64,000 nucleotides of DNA, taken from the NCBI RefSeq assembly GCF_903469665.1, contig NZ_CAGKLC010000005.1:32673-96672 (forward strand), in the 5' to 3' direction. This DNA is from Flavobacterium sp. UGB4466 (GTDB lineage Bacteria; Bacteroidota; Bacteroidia; Flavobacteriales; Flavobacteriaceae). A model generated the notes under the pieces. That model searched no databases and was not told the DNA's origin. It saw only the letters and a list, made by a program, of their open reading frames with translations. Below are positions 26,489 through 35,295 of the stretch, one piece after another; within the stretch, counting starts at the first letter, position 1, and every line of letters starts with the position of its first letter. The position numbers and the translations under genes are program-made.

Positions 26489-27106
26489 TTATTTATTGTA
26501 TAATGTATTGATAGTTTCGTTGTTATATTTTGTACTTTCTTCCTTGCTAATGGTGCAAAGAAAAGCCTTGTAATCGTCGTTGAAAAATTCTACCCAGCCA
26601 CAAAGAACCCTGTCGGCTTTATTTGTATTCAGAAGAATAGTAGAATAATTGGACATAAATTCGGTGTTAAAGGCATCAAATATAAAGAAAGAATTTTCAC
26701 TTTTCAGCTGATGGCGGATACTTATTTCGCCCAGACAAATATTTGGAAGGGTATAAACAAAAACTGCCGGGCTCGGGAAGTAGTTTTCTTTGTCGGAAAT
26801 AGATTCCTGATACTTAACATCGGTATCTAAACTCGAGGATTTGTTGGCCAAAACCAAGGCAATATTGTTCTCCTTTTCATCAGAAGTTATCGGACTCAAA
26901 AGCAGTTCAGCTCCTAAAAAAGCCAGTTTGCTCAAGGCATCCATTTTGAAAAACTTTGGGTATTGCAGGTCAAAATTGCGATAGGCCTGTTTCGAGAAAT
27001 TAGCAAAATCTGTGGGTTCAATTTTGAATATCGAAGTCCCGTTCAAAACAATTTCGTTGTTTTCGATGGTACAATAGGATTGTATGTTAGTTTTGTTTGG
27101 ATTCAT
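26489..27106 (-). CDS. Half-size beta-ketoacyl-synthase-like protein without catalytic Cys
   Basis: The 205-residue protein matches only the N-terminal half of a ketosynthase: FFKMDALSKLAFLGAELLL corresponds to the MDxFS region, and FVYTLPNICLGEISIRHQL to the substrate-entry region. The nucleophile position reads FDAFNTEF, with no Cys. There is no C-terminal half with the two His. It resembles the Ketoacyl-synt_2-type domain seen in aryl polyene and xanthomonadin clusters. A structural or docking role with the adjacent ACP is a guess. The next genes are the ACP 2 bases downstream and a full KS upstream. Confidence 0.77.
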   Translation of the reverse strand: MNPNKTNIQSYCTIENNEIVLNGTSIFKIEPTDFANFSKQAYRNFDLQYPKFFKMDALSKLAFLGAELLLSPITSDEKENNIALVLANKSSSLDTDVKYQESISDKENYFPSPAVFVYTLPNICLGEISIRHQLKSENSFFIFDAFNTEFMSNYSTILLNTNKADRVLCGWVEFFNDDYKAFLCTISKEESTKYNNETINTLYNK

Positions 27107-27200
27107 TATTTTAATTTAACACTAATTGCACAAATTAGCACGAATTGATTTGGGGTTTAAATTACACTAATTAATCTGTGAAAATTAGTGCAATTCGTGG
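27107..27200. repeat. CACGAATT-type dispersed repeat
   Basis: Words such as aattagcacgaattg (27135-27150) and gtgcaattcgtgg (about 27187-27200) recur in opposite orientation in this gap, like those at 18250-18323. No gene. Confidence 0.5.
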
Positions 27201-28346
27201 CTAATTATTTTTTACTTTTTCAAATATCACCGCCGTATTACAACCTCCAAATCCAGAAGCTGTTTTTAGGAAAAAATCAATTGTCTTTTCTTCATTTTTC
27301 TCAATAACATTGATTGGTTCGCTAACCCCAATTTCATCAAAACCTTTTGATTCAAAAAGCTTATTTTGATTGGCAGATTCAATGGAAATTACCGTTTCTA
27401 ACAATCCCGAAGCGCCTAAGGTATGGCCATAAAATCCTTTCAGACTATTGACTGGGGCATTTTGTAAACCTAAACGGTTTAGGGCAATGGCTTCCATTTC
27501 GTCGTTGAAAGGCGTTGCGGTTCCGTGTGCTGAAATATAATCGATTTTTGCAGCTTCAATTTGAGCTTCTTTCAAAGCATTTTGAATACTTCTGAACAAA
27601 CCTTCACCGGTTCTCGATGGACCCGAAATATGATTGGCATCGTTTATCGAACTGTCTCCGATAACTTTTATTTTGGCATTTGCAGTTTCGGCGGTAACTA
27701 ACACTGCGGCTGTCGCTTCTCCTAAACTTACACCGGTTCTGTTTTTAGAATACGGTTTGCATGGTAAATCGCTCATAGCCTGAAAAGCATTAAAACCAGA
27801 CAAAACAAATTCTGAAACTTCGTCACCCGCTACAACAAAAGCATGGTCATAAAGACCTGACTGAATCATTCTTTTGGCAACAGAAATGGCTAAAATTCCG
27901 GATACACAGGCATTCGAAACCACAATGGGCGGTGTTTGAAATCCGAAAAAAACGGCAACATTTTTTGCCAAAACATCTAAATGTGCATTAGTAAAACTGT
28001 CAACAGAATCATTTTTTAAAGCGGTTACATTTCCTTTGGTTGTCGAAAGGATAAAGGCTGCTTTGGAATTTAGTTCAACTCCCGAGTTTTTGATAATCGG
28101 TTCTAAAGCCAAAATCATCATTTTCTCTAAACGGGAGTATTTTGTTTCTGTACTTATTTTTGCGAAGGCACTGTTTATTTTTTCATCAGAAATAATAGAA
28201 GCATAAAATGAATTGGGCATTAAAGAAATATCATTTTGAAGCTGAATACCGGAATCTCCTCGAAGAATTGCTTCAACGTTTGATTCGACATCAAAACCTA
28301 ATGGTGTGATGCAGTTGGTTTGCGTGATGTATATTTCTCTTAACAT
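27201..28346 (-). CDS. Beta-ketoacyl-ACP synthase
   Basis: The 381-residue KASII-type enzyme has all catalytic residues: Cys147 in SNACVSGILA, His274 in SAHGTATPFND, and Lys303 and His308 in SLKGFYGHTLGASG. It performs decarboxylative condensation with malonyl-ACP. The N-terminus is slightly divergent (MLREIYITQTNCITPLGF). This is one of three full KASII-type enzymes in the cluster; it may start or extend the aryl polyene chain. A repeat-filled 94-base gap separates it from the half-KS gene and a 100-base gap from the thioesterase gene. Confidence 0.9.
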   Translation of the reverse strand: MLREIYITQTNCITPLGFDVESNVEAILRGDSGIQLQNDISLMPNSFYASIISDEKINSAFAKISTETKYSRLEKMMILALEPIIKNSGVELNSKAAFILSTTKGNVTALKNDSVDSFTNAHLDVLAKNVAVFFGFQTPPIVVSNACVSGILAISVAKRMIQSGLYDHAFVVAGDEVSEFVLSGFNAFQAMSDLPCKPYSKNRTGVSLGEATAAVLVTAETANAKIKVIGDSSINDANHISGPSRTGEGLFRSIQNALKEAQIEAAKIDYISAHGTATPFNDEMEAIALNRLGLQNAPVNSLKGFYGHTLGASGLLETVISIESANQNKLFESKGFDEIGVSEPINVIEKNEEKTIDFFLKTASGFGGCNTAVIFEKVKNN

Positions 28347-28446
28347 TTTATGATTTTAATTTCGTGAAATTTTTGCTCGCAGATTTGGCAGATTGAGCAG
28401 ATTCCGATTTTAATTTTTTCTAATTCGTGAATTCGTGGCTAAAATT
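28347..28446. repeat. CACGAATT/GCAGATT-type intergenic repeat
   Basis: The gap holds tttcgtgaaattt (28360s) and aattcgtgaattcgtggct (28420s), related to the repeats at 18250 and 27110. No gene or clear promoter was found. Confidence 0.45.
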
Positions 28447-28896
28447 TTACTTTAATAACCCCACTTTTCGTTTCCATTCTTCGTAAAAAGGAGGATTGGT
28501 CAGCATTAGATTTCCTTCCTGATCTAAAAAAACCTGAACGGTTTCTCCGGTGCAGGCCACTTCACCTTTATCGTCCAGTATTCTGAAACGATAGATCATT
28601 TTTGCAGCGGGTGTGTCAATTACCGTAGTTTCTATGGTTACCACATCGCCATAACGCAAAGACAATTTGTGTTCGCATTTTGATTTTACGATTGGAGTTG
28701 TGTAGCCTGTTTTGGCAATGTCCAAATACGTAAGTCCGTGTTCGCGTCCAAAAGCTTCACGTCCGTCTTCAAAATAGGTGATATAATTGCCGTGCCACAC
28801 GATTCCAAGCGGATCCGTTTCGTTAAAACGAATCCTGATTTCATGCGAAACGGTTAGTTCGGTTGCTTCGTTAAACTGTTCTTTTCTTTTTGTCAT
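28447..28896 (-). CDS. 4HBT-type acyl-CoA/ACP thioesterase
   Basis: The single hotdog domain has the YbgC/4-hydroxybenzoyl-CoA thioesterase signature: FNETDPLGIVWHGNYITYFEDGREAF, with the catalytic Asp of NETDP and the WHGNY segment. It hydrolyses acyl thioesters. I give the start at 28896 (MTKRKEQF); an ATG at 28908 would add four residues, and both overlap the permease gene end. Aryl polyene clusters regularly carry such a thioesterase; release or editing of acyl-ACP is the likely job. Confidence 0.87.
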   Translation of the reverse strand: MTKRKEQFNEATELTVSHEIRIRFNETDPLGIVWHGNYITYFEDGREAFGREHGLTYLDIAKTGYTTPIVKSKCEHKLSLRYGDVVTIETTVIDTPAAKMIYRFRILDDKGEVACTGETVQVFLDQEGNLMLTNPPFYEEWKRKVGLLK

Positions 28897-30160
28897 AAAA
28901 TAAGGCAATGGATGTTGTGATAATAAAGAACAAAAATAACAAACTTATTTTTGGGATGATTTCAAGGAAAGATACGTTGCGAAGTAAAACATCATAGAAA
29001 GCTTCTAATCCCCAGTTCATAGGTGATGATTTAGCAATAAGCTGCATGATCCCCGGCATTGCAAAAACGGGAACCCAGATTCCGCCAATCGCCGCCAGAA
29101 TAATAACACTTGTCGCACCAAAGGGAGCCGATTGTTCCTGCGTGCTTGCGACCGTTCCCAATAAAATTCCGAAACCAATAGCCGCGAAACCTGAAAATAA
29201 GGCTACAACACTCATTAAAAATAAATGGCCTTCAATATTTAAAGAAGGTAAACCAATATGTGGAAACAAAAAGACTGCGACCGCCACCATCATGTAAAAC
29301 TGTATCATACAAATGACAGAGTAGGTGATGGTTTTACCAATTATAACCACAATATTAGAAACCGGATTGGTCAATAAACGAACAAAGGTTCCCTGTGATT
29401 TTTCTTTTACAATATTGATAGATAAAGGAATTACAATAAAGAATATAGCAAAAAGGGTCCAGGCCGGAACATTATGCTGCACGGAGTTTGGACGCACTTC
29501 TTTGTTGTTTATTTTTGGAATAATTTCTTTAAAGGTGATGAAACTTTTTTGTTCAAATTCGGCATTTCCTTCTCCCAGCTGATTTTGAAAAGTGGTATAA
29601 ATAGACTTGGTTTCGATCTGTGAAATCATCTTATCGATGGAACTCATCACGGCATTCTTGAAGCTCATTTGAACCGCAGGATCAAAATACAATTTAACTT
29701 CTTTTTCTTTAATTACTTTCGGTTTTTTGGCTTGAGCCGAAGTATCTGTTTCTGTTAGCCCCATTTTGCTCACAATGTTTTCGACATTCTGATCAATTTT
29801 GGTTTGCAGATCAACACTTAGTTTTTCCGGAATTACAATGGCCAGCTGAAACTTTCCTTTGTAAACGGCTTCCCTGGCAATTTCTTCCGTAATGGGTTTA
29901 TGATCAATTTGTGTGACCACACTAAAAAGCTGACTTTTCTCCAGATTATCAAAAACGGTTTTAGACACTGAACCTTTATCGTTATCAACCAGTAAAATCT
30001 GAATTTTGTTATCGCTAACGGTTTTGAAAGTACTGTCCTGAATCAAGGTTACGGTAATCACCAAAACCAAAGGCATGATGAATAAAATGATCAAACCGCC
30101 CAGATCTCGTTTGAGCAGGAGAAATTCTTTTACGACCGACATCCAAATTTTATATACCAT
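28871..30160 (-). CDS. ABC-2 type exporter permease
   Basis: The 429-residue membrane protein has the ABC-2 layout: a first membrane helix near residues 20-42, a long extracytoplasmic domain (about 45-225), then five to six helices (about 230-420). The motif ASTQEQSAPFGATSVIILAAIGG is typical. Its start overlaps the end of the ATPase gene by 11 bases, and together they make an exporter of the NatAB or drug-efflux kind. Within this cluster it may export pigment or a precursor, in addition to the MMPL protein. The cargo is inferred. Confidence 0.87.
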   Translation of the reverse strand: MVYKIWMSVVKEFLLLKRDLGGLIILFIMPLVLVITVTLIQDSTFKTVSDNKIQILLVDNDKGSVSKTVFDNLEKSQLFSVVTQIDHKPITEEIAREAVYKGKFQLAIVIPEKLSVDLQTKIDQNVENIVSKMGLTETDTSAQAKKPKVIKEKEVKLYFDPAVQMSFKNAVMSSIDKMISQIETKSIYTTFQNQLGEGNAEFEQKSFITFKEIIPKINNKEVRPNSVQHNVPAWTLFAIFFIVIPLSINIVKEKSQGTFVRLLTNPVSNIVVIIGKTITYSVICMIQFYMMVAVAVFLFPHIGLPSLNIEGHLFLMSVVALFSGFAAIGFGILLGTVASTQEQSAPFGATSVIILAAIGGIWVPVFAMPGIMQLIAKSSPMNWGLEAFYDVLLRNVSFLEIIPKISLLFLFFIITTSIALFYDKKKRTV

Positions 30161-30902
30161 CTCTAAAGTCTTTACCGGTTAATGAAATAAAAACTTCTTC
30201 AAGATTACGAGCTTCTTCAGTAGAAGCAATTAGGCTCGAAGGTGTACCTTGGGCATAAATTCTGCCGCGGTCTAAAATGGCAATATGAGTACAGAAATCT
30301 TCCGCTTCTGCTAAATGGTGTGAGGTATAGATAATGGTGGTTCCGTTTTGATTTAAGAATTTTAAATAGTCTATGATGGCATTTTTCGATTGAACGTCAA
30401 CACCCACGGTTGGTTCGTCTAAAAACAAAACTTTGGGATTGTGTAAAATTCCGGCAATCAAATTGACTCTGCGCTTCATACCGCCTGAGAAAGTCTCAAT
30501 ACGCTTGTCGGCAAATTTTAATAATCCTAAAAGATCTAAGGTTTCAATGACCTTGTCTTTTAGATAATTGCCTTTTAGTCCGTACATGCTTCCAAAATAA
30601 TGTAAATTTTCCCGGGCTGTTAGGGTAGGGTATAAAGCATACTCCTGAGGGACAACGCCAATTATTTTTTTGATTTTGGAGGAATGATGGGTATAATTCA
30701 GACTATCAATAGTGAAATGTCCTGAAGTTGGTTTGATCAGTCCGCAAAGCATGGAGATTAAAGTGGTTTTTCCGGCACCATTAGGCCCCAATAACCCAAA
30801 AATCTGACCTTGATTAATCTCCAGCGAAACATCGTTCAAAGAATACAGATCTGCATTTTTGTACTTTTTCGAAAGGGATTCTATTTTTATTATGGATTGC
30901 AA
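30150..30902 (-). CDS. ABC transporter ATP-binding protein
   Basis: The 250-residue ATPase has Walker A GPNGAGKTT (from residue 39), signature FSGGMKRR, Walker B LFLDEPTVGVD and a switch His in SHHLAEAE. It matches the DrrA/CcmA-like group that pairs with ABC-2 permeases. It overlaps the permease gene by 11 bases and follows the BtrH-like gene by 7 bases, so these genes form one operon. Confidence 0.93.
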   Translation of the reverse strand: MQSIIKIESLSKKYKNADLYSLNDVSLEINQGQIFGLLGPNGAGKTTLISMLCGLIKPTSGHFTIDSLNYTHHSSKIKKIIGVVPQEYALYPTLTARENLHYFGSMYGLKGNYLKDKVIETLDLLGLLKFADKRIETFSGGMKRRVNLIAGILHNPKVLFLDEPTVGVDVQSKNAIIDYLKFLNQNGTTIIYTSHHLAEAEDFCTHIAILDRGRIYAQGTPSSLIASTEEARNLEEVFISLTGKDFRDGI

Positions 30903-30909
30903 AATATTC

Positions 30910-31908
30910 TTAGCTAATAGCTTTTTTTAGTTTTTTGAAAAAGATTTCTTCACGATTGGCAATGTCCAGTAGTTCATCGGCAATTGTATTGTAGGCATCT
31001 TCTTTGGCGCTTCTGTTTTTGTAAATTCTTGAGGCTTCAACGGCAAAATCACGCCATGAATCACCGATTTGTGTCATCTCTTTTGAAAGGGATTTTAATT
31101 CTTCATTGTTCAGAATAACTGAAGCTTCCTGTAAAAAAGCGGCATAAATAAATCGGAAACCTCCGCCTCCTGTACCTATTTCTTCCTGCATACGAACCAT
31201 TTGTGCCAAATAGTGATTGGCTTTTTTAGTACCGTGTTTTACAGGCCATCTTCGGATTTGTTTGGAAACAAATTTGATTCCGCGGACACCCACAATAGGC
31301 ATTGGTGCCAACATATCGCGGCAGGTATTTTTGATTCCTTTTATAATGGCGCTTTTTAAATCAACGTCCTTCGGAATTTGAATCGGATAGTACATTTGTC
31401 CTCTTGGTGCAAAAGCTCCTTTGGCAAAACGGACCTTGTCCAGTTCGTCATGTGTCAGGGTGGTAACGGTTTCCATTACAGGATCACTCACCAGATAATC
31501 GGTTTCGGTTTTTCCGTAAACCACTAAATTGTGTGCGTTAAAATGAAAGCGGTATTCATCAGGGAAATAACTCAAATGGTACACGCCAACTTGTAATCCG
31601 GTTGGAATATTATTTTTTAAATTTTCATCTAAGGCCTTGTTGGCATTTATTACAGAGGAAAATTTTTGTCTTTTTATTTTTAAGTTTAAACGGCTCGCCA
31701 GTTTGTTAAAAATCTGTCCGGGCAAAGTTCTGTAACTAATGGCCGGAGCGTGATTGACTTTTATAAACGGCAGGTATACGAAGAAAAGTCCGGAGCCAAT
31801 ACCAAAAACCATTGGTTCACTGATATTCAGTCCGTTGTTTTTTAACAAATTCGAAGCTACTCCATTTTCGCAATGAGCAGATTGATGATGTGTAAAATTA
31901 GTTTGCAT
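30910..31908 (-). CDS. BtrH N-terminal-domain protein (papain-like acyltransferase fold)
   Basis: The 332-residue protein starts with the BtrH N-domain: HCENGVASNLL with Cys13, FHFNAHNLVVYG with His126, and LVSDP with Asp142, forming a likely Cys-His-Asp triad. The C-terminal half (about residues 170-332, with GGGGFRFIYAAFLQEA) matches the accompanying DUF4872-like region. BtrH in butirosin biosynthesis moves an acyl group from an acyl carrier protein to an amino-sugar. By analogy this protein could transfer an acyl-ACP chain to an acceptor such as the dialkylresorcinol. That is a hypothesis. It shares one base with the small gene upstream. Confidence 0.82.
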   Translation of the reverse strand: MQTNFTHHQSAHCENGVASNLLKNNGLNISEPMVFGIGSGLFFVYLPFIKVNHAPAISYRTLPGQIFNKLASRLNLKIKRQKFSSVINANKALDENLKNNIPTGLQVGVYHLSYFPDEYRFHFNAHNLVVYGKTETDYLVSDPVMETVTTLTHDELDKVRFAKGAFAPRGQMYYPIQIPKDVDLKSAIIKGIKNTCRDMLAPMPIVGVRGIKFVSKQIRRWPVKHGTKKANHYLAQMVRMQEEIGTGGGGFRFIYAAFLQEASVILNNEELKSLSKEMTQIGDSWRDFAVEASRIYKNRSAKEDAYNTIADELLDIANREEIFFKKLKKAIS

Positions 31909-32312
31909 TACGCGGTTTTAATATTTTTTAATTCAGCTATTGAAATTTCAAAAGCATCGGCATATTTCTGTAAAGTAGTGTTGCTCAATTGGGCAAAAAC
32001 AGAGGGTTTAAAATGTCTTTTTACACGCCATTTCCACATTCCAACATAACTGGAAAGAATGGTGAGATCCATTTTATTAAGTTCCATATAATAACAAATC
32101 GGACTTACTTCACCTATTTCTACCTGTTGTTTTGCTTCGGCAATTCGTTCGTTTATGTCATCGATCGAATTGGATAGTGCAATGGTTTTAGGTTCCCAAC
32201 CAGTACTTAAAGTTGTGGTATAGTCACCATTTTCATCGGTGGCGTAAAGCAGTTCTTTGAGATTATTTTTGGTTAAATTGCCGTTGTCTTGTGGTACTTT
32301 TTCTTTTTCCAT
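31908..32312 (-). CDS. Small uncharacterised protein paired with the BtrH-like protein
   Basis: The 134-residue soluble protein has no signal peptide. The sequence (LSNSIDDINERIAEAKQQVEIGEVSPICYYMELNKMDLTILSSYVGMWKWRVKRHFKP, then VFAQLSNTTLQKYADAFEI) is helical; the C-terminal part resembles a helix-turn-helix-like or regulatory helix bundle without a clear DNA-binding signature. I do not recognise a function. It shares one base with the BtrH-like gene and lies 23 bases from the dehydratase-like gene, so it belongs to the same operon and may form a complex with its neighbour. Confidence 0.77.
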   Translation of the reverse strand: MEKEKVPQDNGNLTKNNLKELLYATDENGDYTTTLSTGWEPKTIALSNSIDDINERIAEAKQQVEIGEVSPICYYMELNKMDLTILSSYVGMWKWRVKRHFKPSVFAQLSNTTLQKYADAFEISIAELKNIKTA

Positions 32313-32335
32313 GGCCTTTTTATTTTCGGGAGAAG

Positions 32336-32800
32336 TTATGAAATAGCCGAAATTGTTTGTTGAATGAACAGATTAATTTCGCATTCTAAAAGTATTTTGT
32401 CATCAACTAAACTTTCGCAACTCATGGTGCATAAAGTATAATCGTCACCCGCAAATTTTGAAACTAAATTTGCTTTGGTAATAATAGTGTCATTAACTTT
32501 TGGCAGCGCATGTATTTTCAGATTCTTTATAGCACTGATGAAACCAATTACATTTACGTTTTCATTTTCTGTCCCGTCATCGTCAAAAAAATATTTTTTG
32601 CCTACAATTGAGGAACAGGTTTGTGCGGTGTTTTCGATGAGCCCGGCTTCAATAAAAATGTTGTTGTCAACAAAAATATTGTCTTCACGGATCAAAAAGG
32701 TGGTTTCTACAAAACTGGAATTTATATCCAAAATTAAATCCACCATAAGCAGTGGCGCTCGGTGGGGCAGATAGTTTTGTATGTCGACTCCGGTTTTCAT
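32336..32800 (-). CDS. ApeP-type hotdog dehydratase-like protein (1)
   Basis: The 154-residue hotdog protein begins VDIQNYLPHRAPLLMVDLIL, like FabZ. The central helix reads FIEAGLIENTAQTCSS where FabZ has [20 protein letters not shown], so the catalytic His of FabZ is missing while an acidic residue and AQ remain. This matches the ApeP-like dehydratases of aryl polyene clusters. It probably acts on 3-hydroxyacyl-ACP, perhaps with the adjacent homologue as a heterodimer; the pairing is inferred from tandem location (11 bases apart). Confidence 0.8.
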   Translation of the reverse strand: MKTGVDIQNYLPHRAPLLMVDLILDINSSFVETTFLIREDNIFVDNNIFIEAGLIENTAQTCSSIVGKKYFFDDDGTENENVNVIGFISAIKNLKIHALPKVNDTIITKANLVSKFAGDDYTLCTMSCESLVDDKILLECEINLFIQQTISAIS

Positions 32801-32811
32801 TCCTATTTATA

Positions 32812-33243
32812 TTATTTGGCTAAAACGGTCTTCATTTGTCCGTTCGCAATTTCTTCATTATTCAGATACGTTACGATGTCTACCAGAGTAATTCCGGCAA
32901 ACTCCTGTAAAATAGTTATGGTCGATTGAATTGAGTCGTTGACTTTGGGTAACTTTTTTATTTCAATTTCTTTGATCGATCCAATGTAGCCTGTTGGGGC
33001 TGTTTCGTTTTTTAGGAAAAATTGATAGCCTGTGTGCAAAGCCACAGATTGCGCCATATGCTCGATTAAACCCGCTTCTAAAAAGGTATCGTTGTCGGAA
33101 AAAATATTATCGTTTTCAATTTTTAATCCCGCAACCAATGAGGTCTCAGTAAACGAATACATTTTATCAACCATAACAAAAGGAAACTTTTGAGGCAATA
33201 AATTTTCGACAGCGTTTTTTTCTAAAAGTAAAGAGGTTTCCAT
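32812..33243 (-). CDS. ApeP-type hotdog dehydratase-like protein (2)
   Basis: ATG 33243 gives METSLLLEKNAVENLLPQKFPFVMVD and a normal 143-residue domain; an in-frame ATG at 33411 lies within the DarB gene and gives a Cys-rich, non-protein-like extension. The helix motif is FLEAGLIEHMAQSVALHTG, close to the neighbouring hotdog protein, and the FabZ HFPGN motif is again absent. It overlaps the darB stop codon by one base (TAATG), so it is translationally coupled to DarB. It is likely a 3-hydroxyacyl-ACP dehydratase for the polyene or alkyl chain. Confidence 0.82.
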   Translation of the reverse strand: METSLLLEKNAVENLLPQKFPFVMVDKMYSFTETSLVAGLKIENDNIFSDNDTFLEAGLIEHMAQSVALHTGYQFFLKNETAPTGYIGSIKEIEIKKLPKVNDSIQSTITILQEFAGITLVDIVTYLNNEEIANGQMKTVLAK

Positions 33244-34376
33244 TAGCAAACAGTTAAATAAGCATACGCAAAAGAGAATCTTCCGCTTTCCGGAACAGAT
33301 AATAGAATACGTTCTCCTTTTTTCAAATTTCCTGAATTCATTAATTCTTCCAAAGCTAAGTAAATAGAGGCAGAACCAACATTTCCAACTCTTGAAAGAT
33401 TCATGAACCATTTTTCATCGGCCATACCGATTCCTTTTTCATTCAGTCCTTTTTTTAGTCCTTCCACAAAAAAGTTTGAAGAAACGTGAGGGATAAAATA
33501 ATCGACATGATCTGATGTGATCTTGTTTTTATCCATAGCATCTTTCATACTTTCTGCTCCTTTGGAAAGAATAAACTCGTCCAGTAATTTCACATCTTGT
33601 TTGATGGCAAAAACCGATTCGTTTAACCATTGTTCCGGTGCATAATCGCTCCAGGCTTTGATCTCACCATTTTCTAATTTATCACCACCGGCATACATAC
33701 AGGTTTCTAATTCGTAAGCATACGAAAAGGCTTCCATCCACTCAATTTTTAAGGAGATCGCTCCTTTTGGTTGGTTTTCTAATAAAAACGCTCCTGCACC
33801 ATCAGATAACATCCAGCGTAAAAAATCTTTTTTGAAGGCAATGATGGGCTGTTCTTCCAGATTTTTCAAATTAGCCGCTTCGTGGTTGTACATTTGGGCA
33901 TTGAGCCAGGTCGAAACTTTTTCAGATCCCGTACAAATGGCATTTTTAGAGTTTCCGGATTTTACAGACAGGAAACCAAATTTTAAAGAATTCATACCTG
34001 CACAGCAAACTCCTGTTGAAGAATTTAGTTCTACAGATTTGTTTTTCAATAAACCATGTACCATCGCAGCATGCGAAGGAAGGAAGATATCAGGTGTTGA
34101 GGTTCCGCAGGAAAGGACTTCAAGATCCAGTGCTGTAAAGTTTTCATCAAACAATTGCAGAATTGCATTTCGGGTTAACTCGGCGTTGTTATGCGTGCTT
34201 TTTCCGGACTTATCTATTGCGTAATAACGAGTTGTGATTTTATTATTGCGCAAAATAATACGTCTTGCTTTAGAGGCAGCATCATTAATGAGGCCTAAAT
34301 AACTTTCCATCTCATCATTAGAAATGGCTTCATTTGGCAAATACTTTGCGGCTTTGGTAATATATACTTCAAACAT
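33243..34376 (-). CDS. darB: DarB: KASIII-type ketosynthase of dialkylresorcinol synthesis
   Basis: The 377-residue protein has the FabH/KASIII fold with Cys125 in GVCCAGMNS, His297 in FIPHVSS and Asn332 in RVGNVGSAS. DarB, studied in flexirubin and stilbene (StlB) systems, condenses two fatty-acyl-derived units, and with DarA gives a 2,5-dialkylresorcinol or its precursor. It lies 16 bases after darA and shares a base with the hotdog gene. The pairing with DarA makes the assignment strong. Confidence 0.92.
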   Translation of the reverse strand: MFEVYITKAAKYLPNEAISNDEMESYLGLINDAASKARRIILRNNKITTRYYAIDKSGKSTHNNAELTRNAILQLFDENFTALDLEVLSCGTSTPDIFLPSHAAMVHGLLKNKSVELNSSTGVCCAGMNSLKFGFLSVKSGNSKNAICTGSEKVSTWLNAQMYNHEAANLKNLEEQPIIAFKKDFLRWMLSDGAGAFLLENQPKGAISLKIEWMEAFSYAYELETCMYAGGDKLENGEIKAWSDYAPEQWLNESVFAIKQDVKLLDEFILSKGAESMKDAMDKNKITSDHVDYFIPHVSSNFFVEGLKKGLNEKGIGMADEKWFMNLSRVGNVGSASIYLALEELMNSGNLKKGERILLSVPESGRFSFAYAYLTVC

Positions 34377-34392
34377 AATCTAATTTCGTCTT

Positions 34393-35295
34393 CTAAACTC
34401 CTTGATAATATTGAGTTTCTCTTTTTATGGTATTTAACTTAAAGGGGTAGGTAATAAGGTGCAATATATACACTATTGGCGAGATTAACCATATTGCAAG
34501 GAATAAATAAACATTAAATACTTTAAGAAGTGTTTTTCTGTTTTTTTGATTTTTATAAATCAGATTCGACCACTTATTAAAGATTTTATTTGCCGTTTTA
34601 TCAACGGTGACCAAATAAGGGCTAATTTTAACAGCATCAATGGCAACTAATTTGGGCTGTAAGTTCTGTAATTGATTTTGCTTAAATTCAGAAAGTATCG
34701 TTTCTCCAAATTTATCGGACTCCAGTATGTCTTTTTCTGATACTCCCGGCAGTGGAAAAATACCAAGATATTTTTTCTTTACGCCCGAAAACATCCATTC
34801 TACAATCGTAATTACACTGATTAAATTTCCAACACGATCTACTAAAGCCACATTTCCAACAAGCTGAGCATTGGCTTCTTTTAGTAAAACTTTGATTTTT
34901 TCCTGTGCCATAATCCACATATTACGAGAGCCGCTTATGGTGATAACAGGTGTGTTGTTTAATATTTTTTTGGCTTCGGCACTTTTCAGAAAAGAGTTAA
35001 TCGGAATAGAAGGGGACAAATACCAAACCTGATAGTGAAACAATACCAGATCGTATTTAGTGTTTAGAATTTCTTCCGGAACCGGTTTTAGTTCGGTTGG
35101 AATTTGCAGAAATGATTCCGGGAAAGCATCGAAAAAAGAGTCTTTATCCCATGGAAAAGGAAAAGTTTTCTGCAGTTGTATTTCGTGAAAAGTTACATTG
35201 ATCTCCCCTGAATTCAGGAAGGGTTTTGCAATATTTCGTGCAATTGTTCCCAGTTGTCCAGACTGCGTATAATAAATTACGAGAACATTTTTCAT
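34393..35295 (-). CDS. darA: DarA: dialkylresorcinol condensing enzyme
   Basis: I chose ATG 35295 (MKNVLVIYYTQSGQL, 300 residues); an upstream ATG at 35325 adds ten atypical residues. The N-terminus reads like a flavodoxin fold (VLVIYYTQSGQLGTIARNI, then LVLFHYQVWYLSPSIPINSF). The C-terminal 60 residues include a hydrophobic segment (LFLAIWLISPIVYILHLI) for membrane association. DarA, first defined with DarB, takes part in forming the resorcinol ring; a flavin requirement is not established to my knowledge. The gene starts the darAB operon downstream of a repeat-filled gap. Confidence 0.9.
   Translation of the reverse strand: MKNVLVIYYTQSGQLGTIARNIAKPFLNSGEINVTFHEIQLQKTFPFPWDKDSFFDAFPESFLQIPTELKPVPEEILNTKYDLVLFHYQVWYLSPSIPINSFLKSAEAKKILNNTPVITISGSRNMWIMAQEKIKVLLKEANAQLVGNVALVDRVGNLISVITIVEWMFSGVKKKYLGIFPLPGVSEKDILESDKFGETILSEFKQNQLQNLQPKLVAIDAVKISPYLVTVDKTANKIFNKWSNLIYKNQKNRKTLLKVFNVYLFLAIWLISPIVYILHLITYPFKLNTIKRETQYYQGV

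Noticed and set aside
33244..33411. N-terminal extension of the second hotdog gene
   Set aside because: It lies wholly inside darB in another frame and is Cys-rich; the ATG overlapping the darB stop fits coupling.
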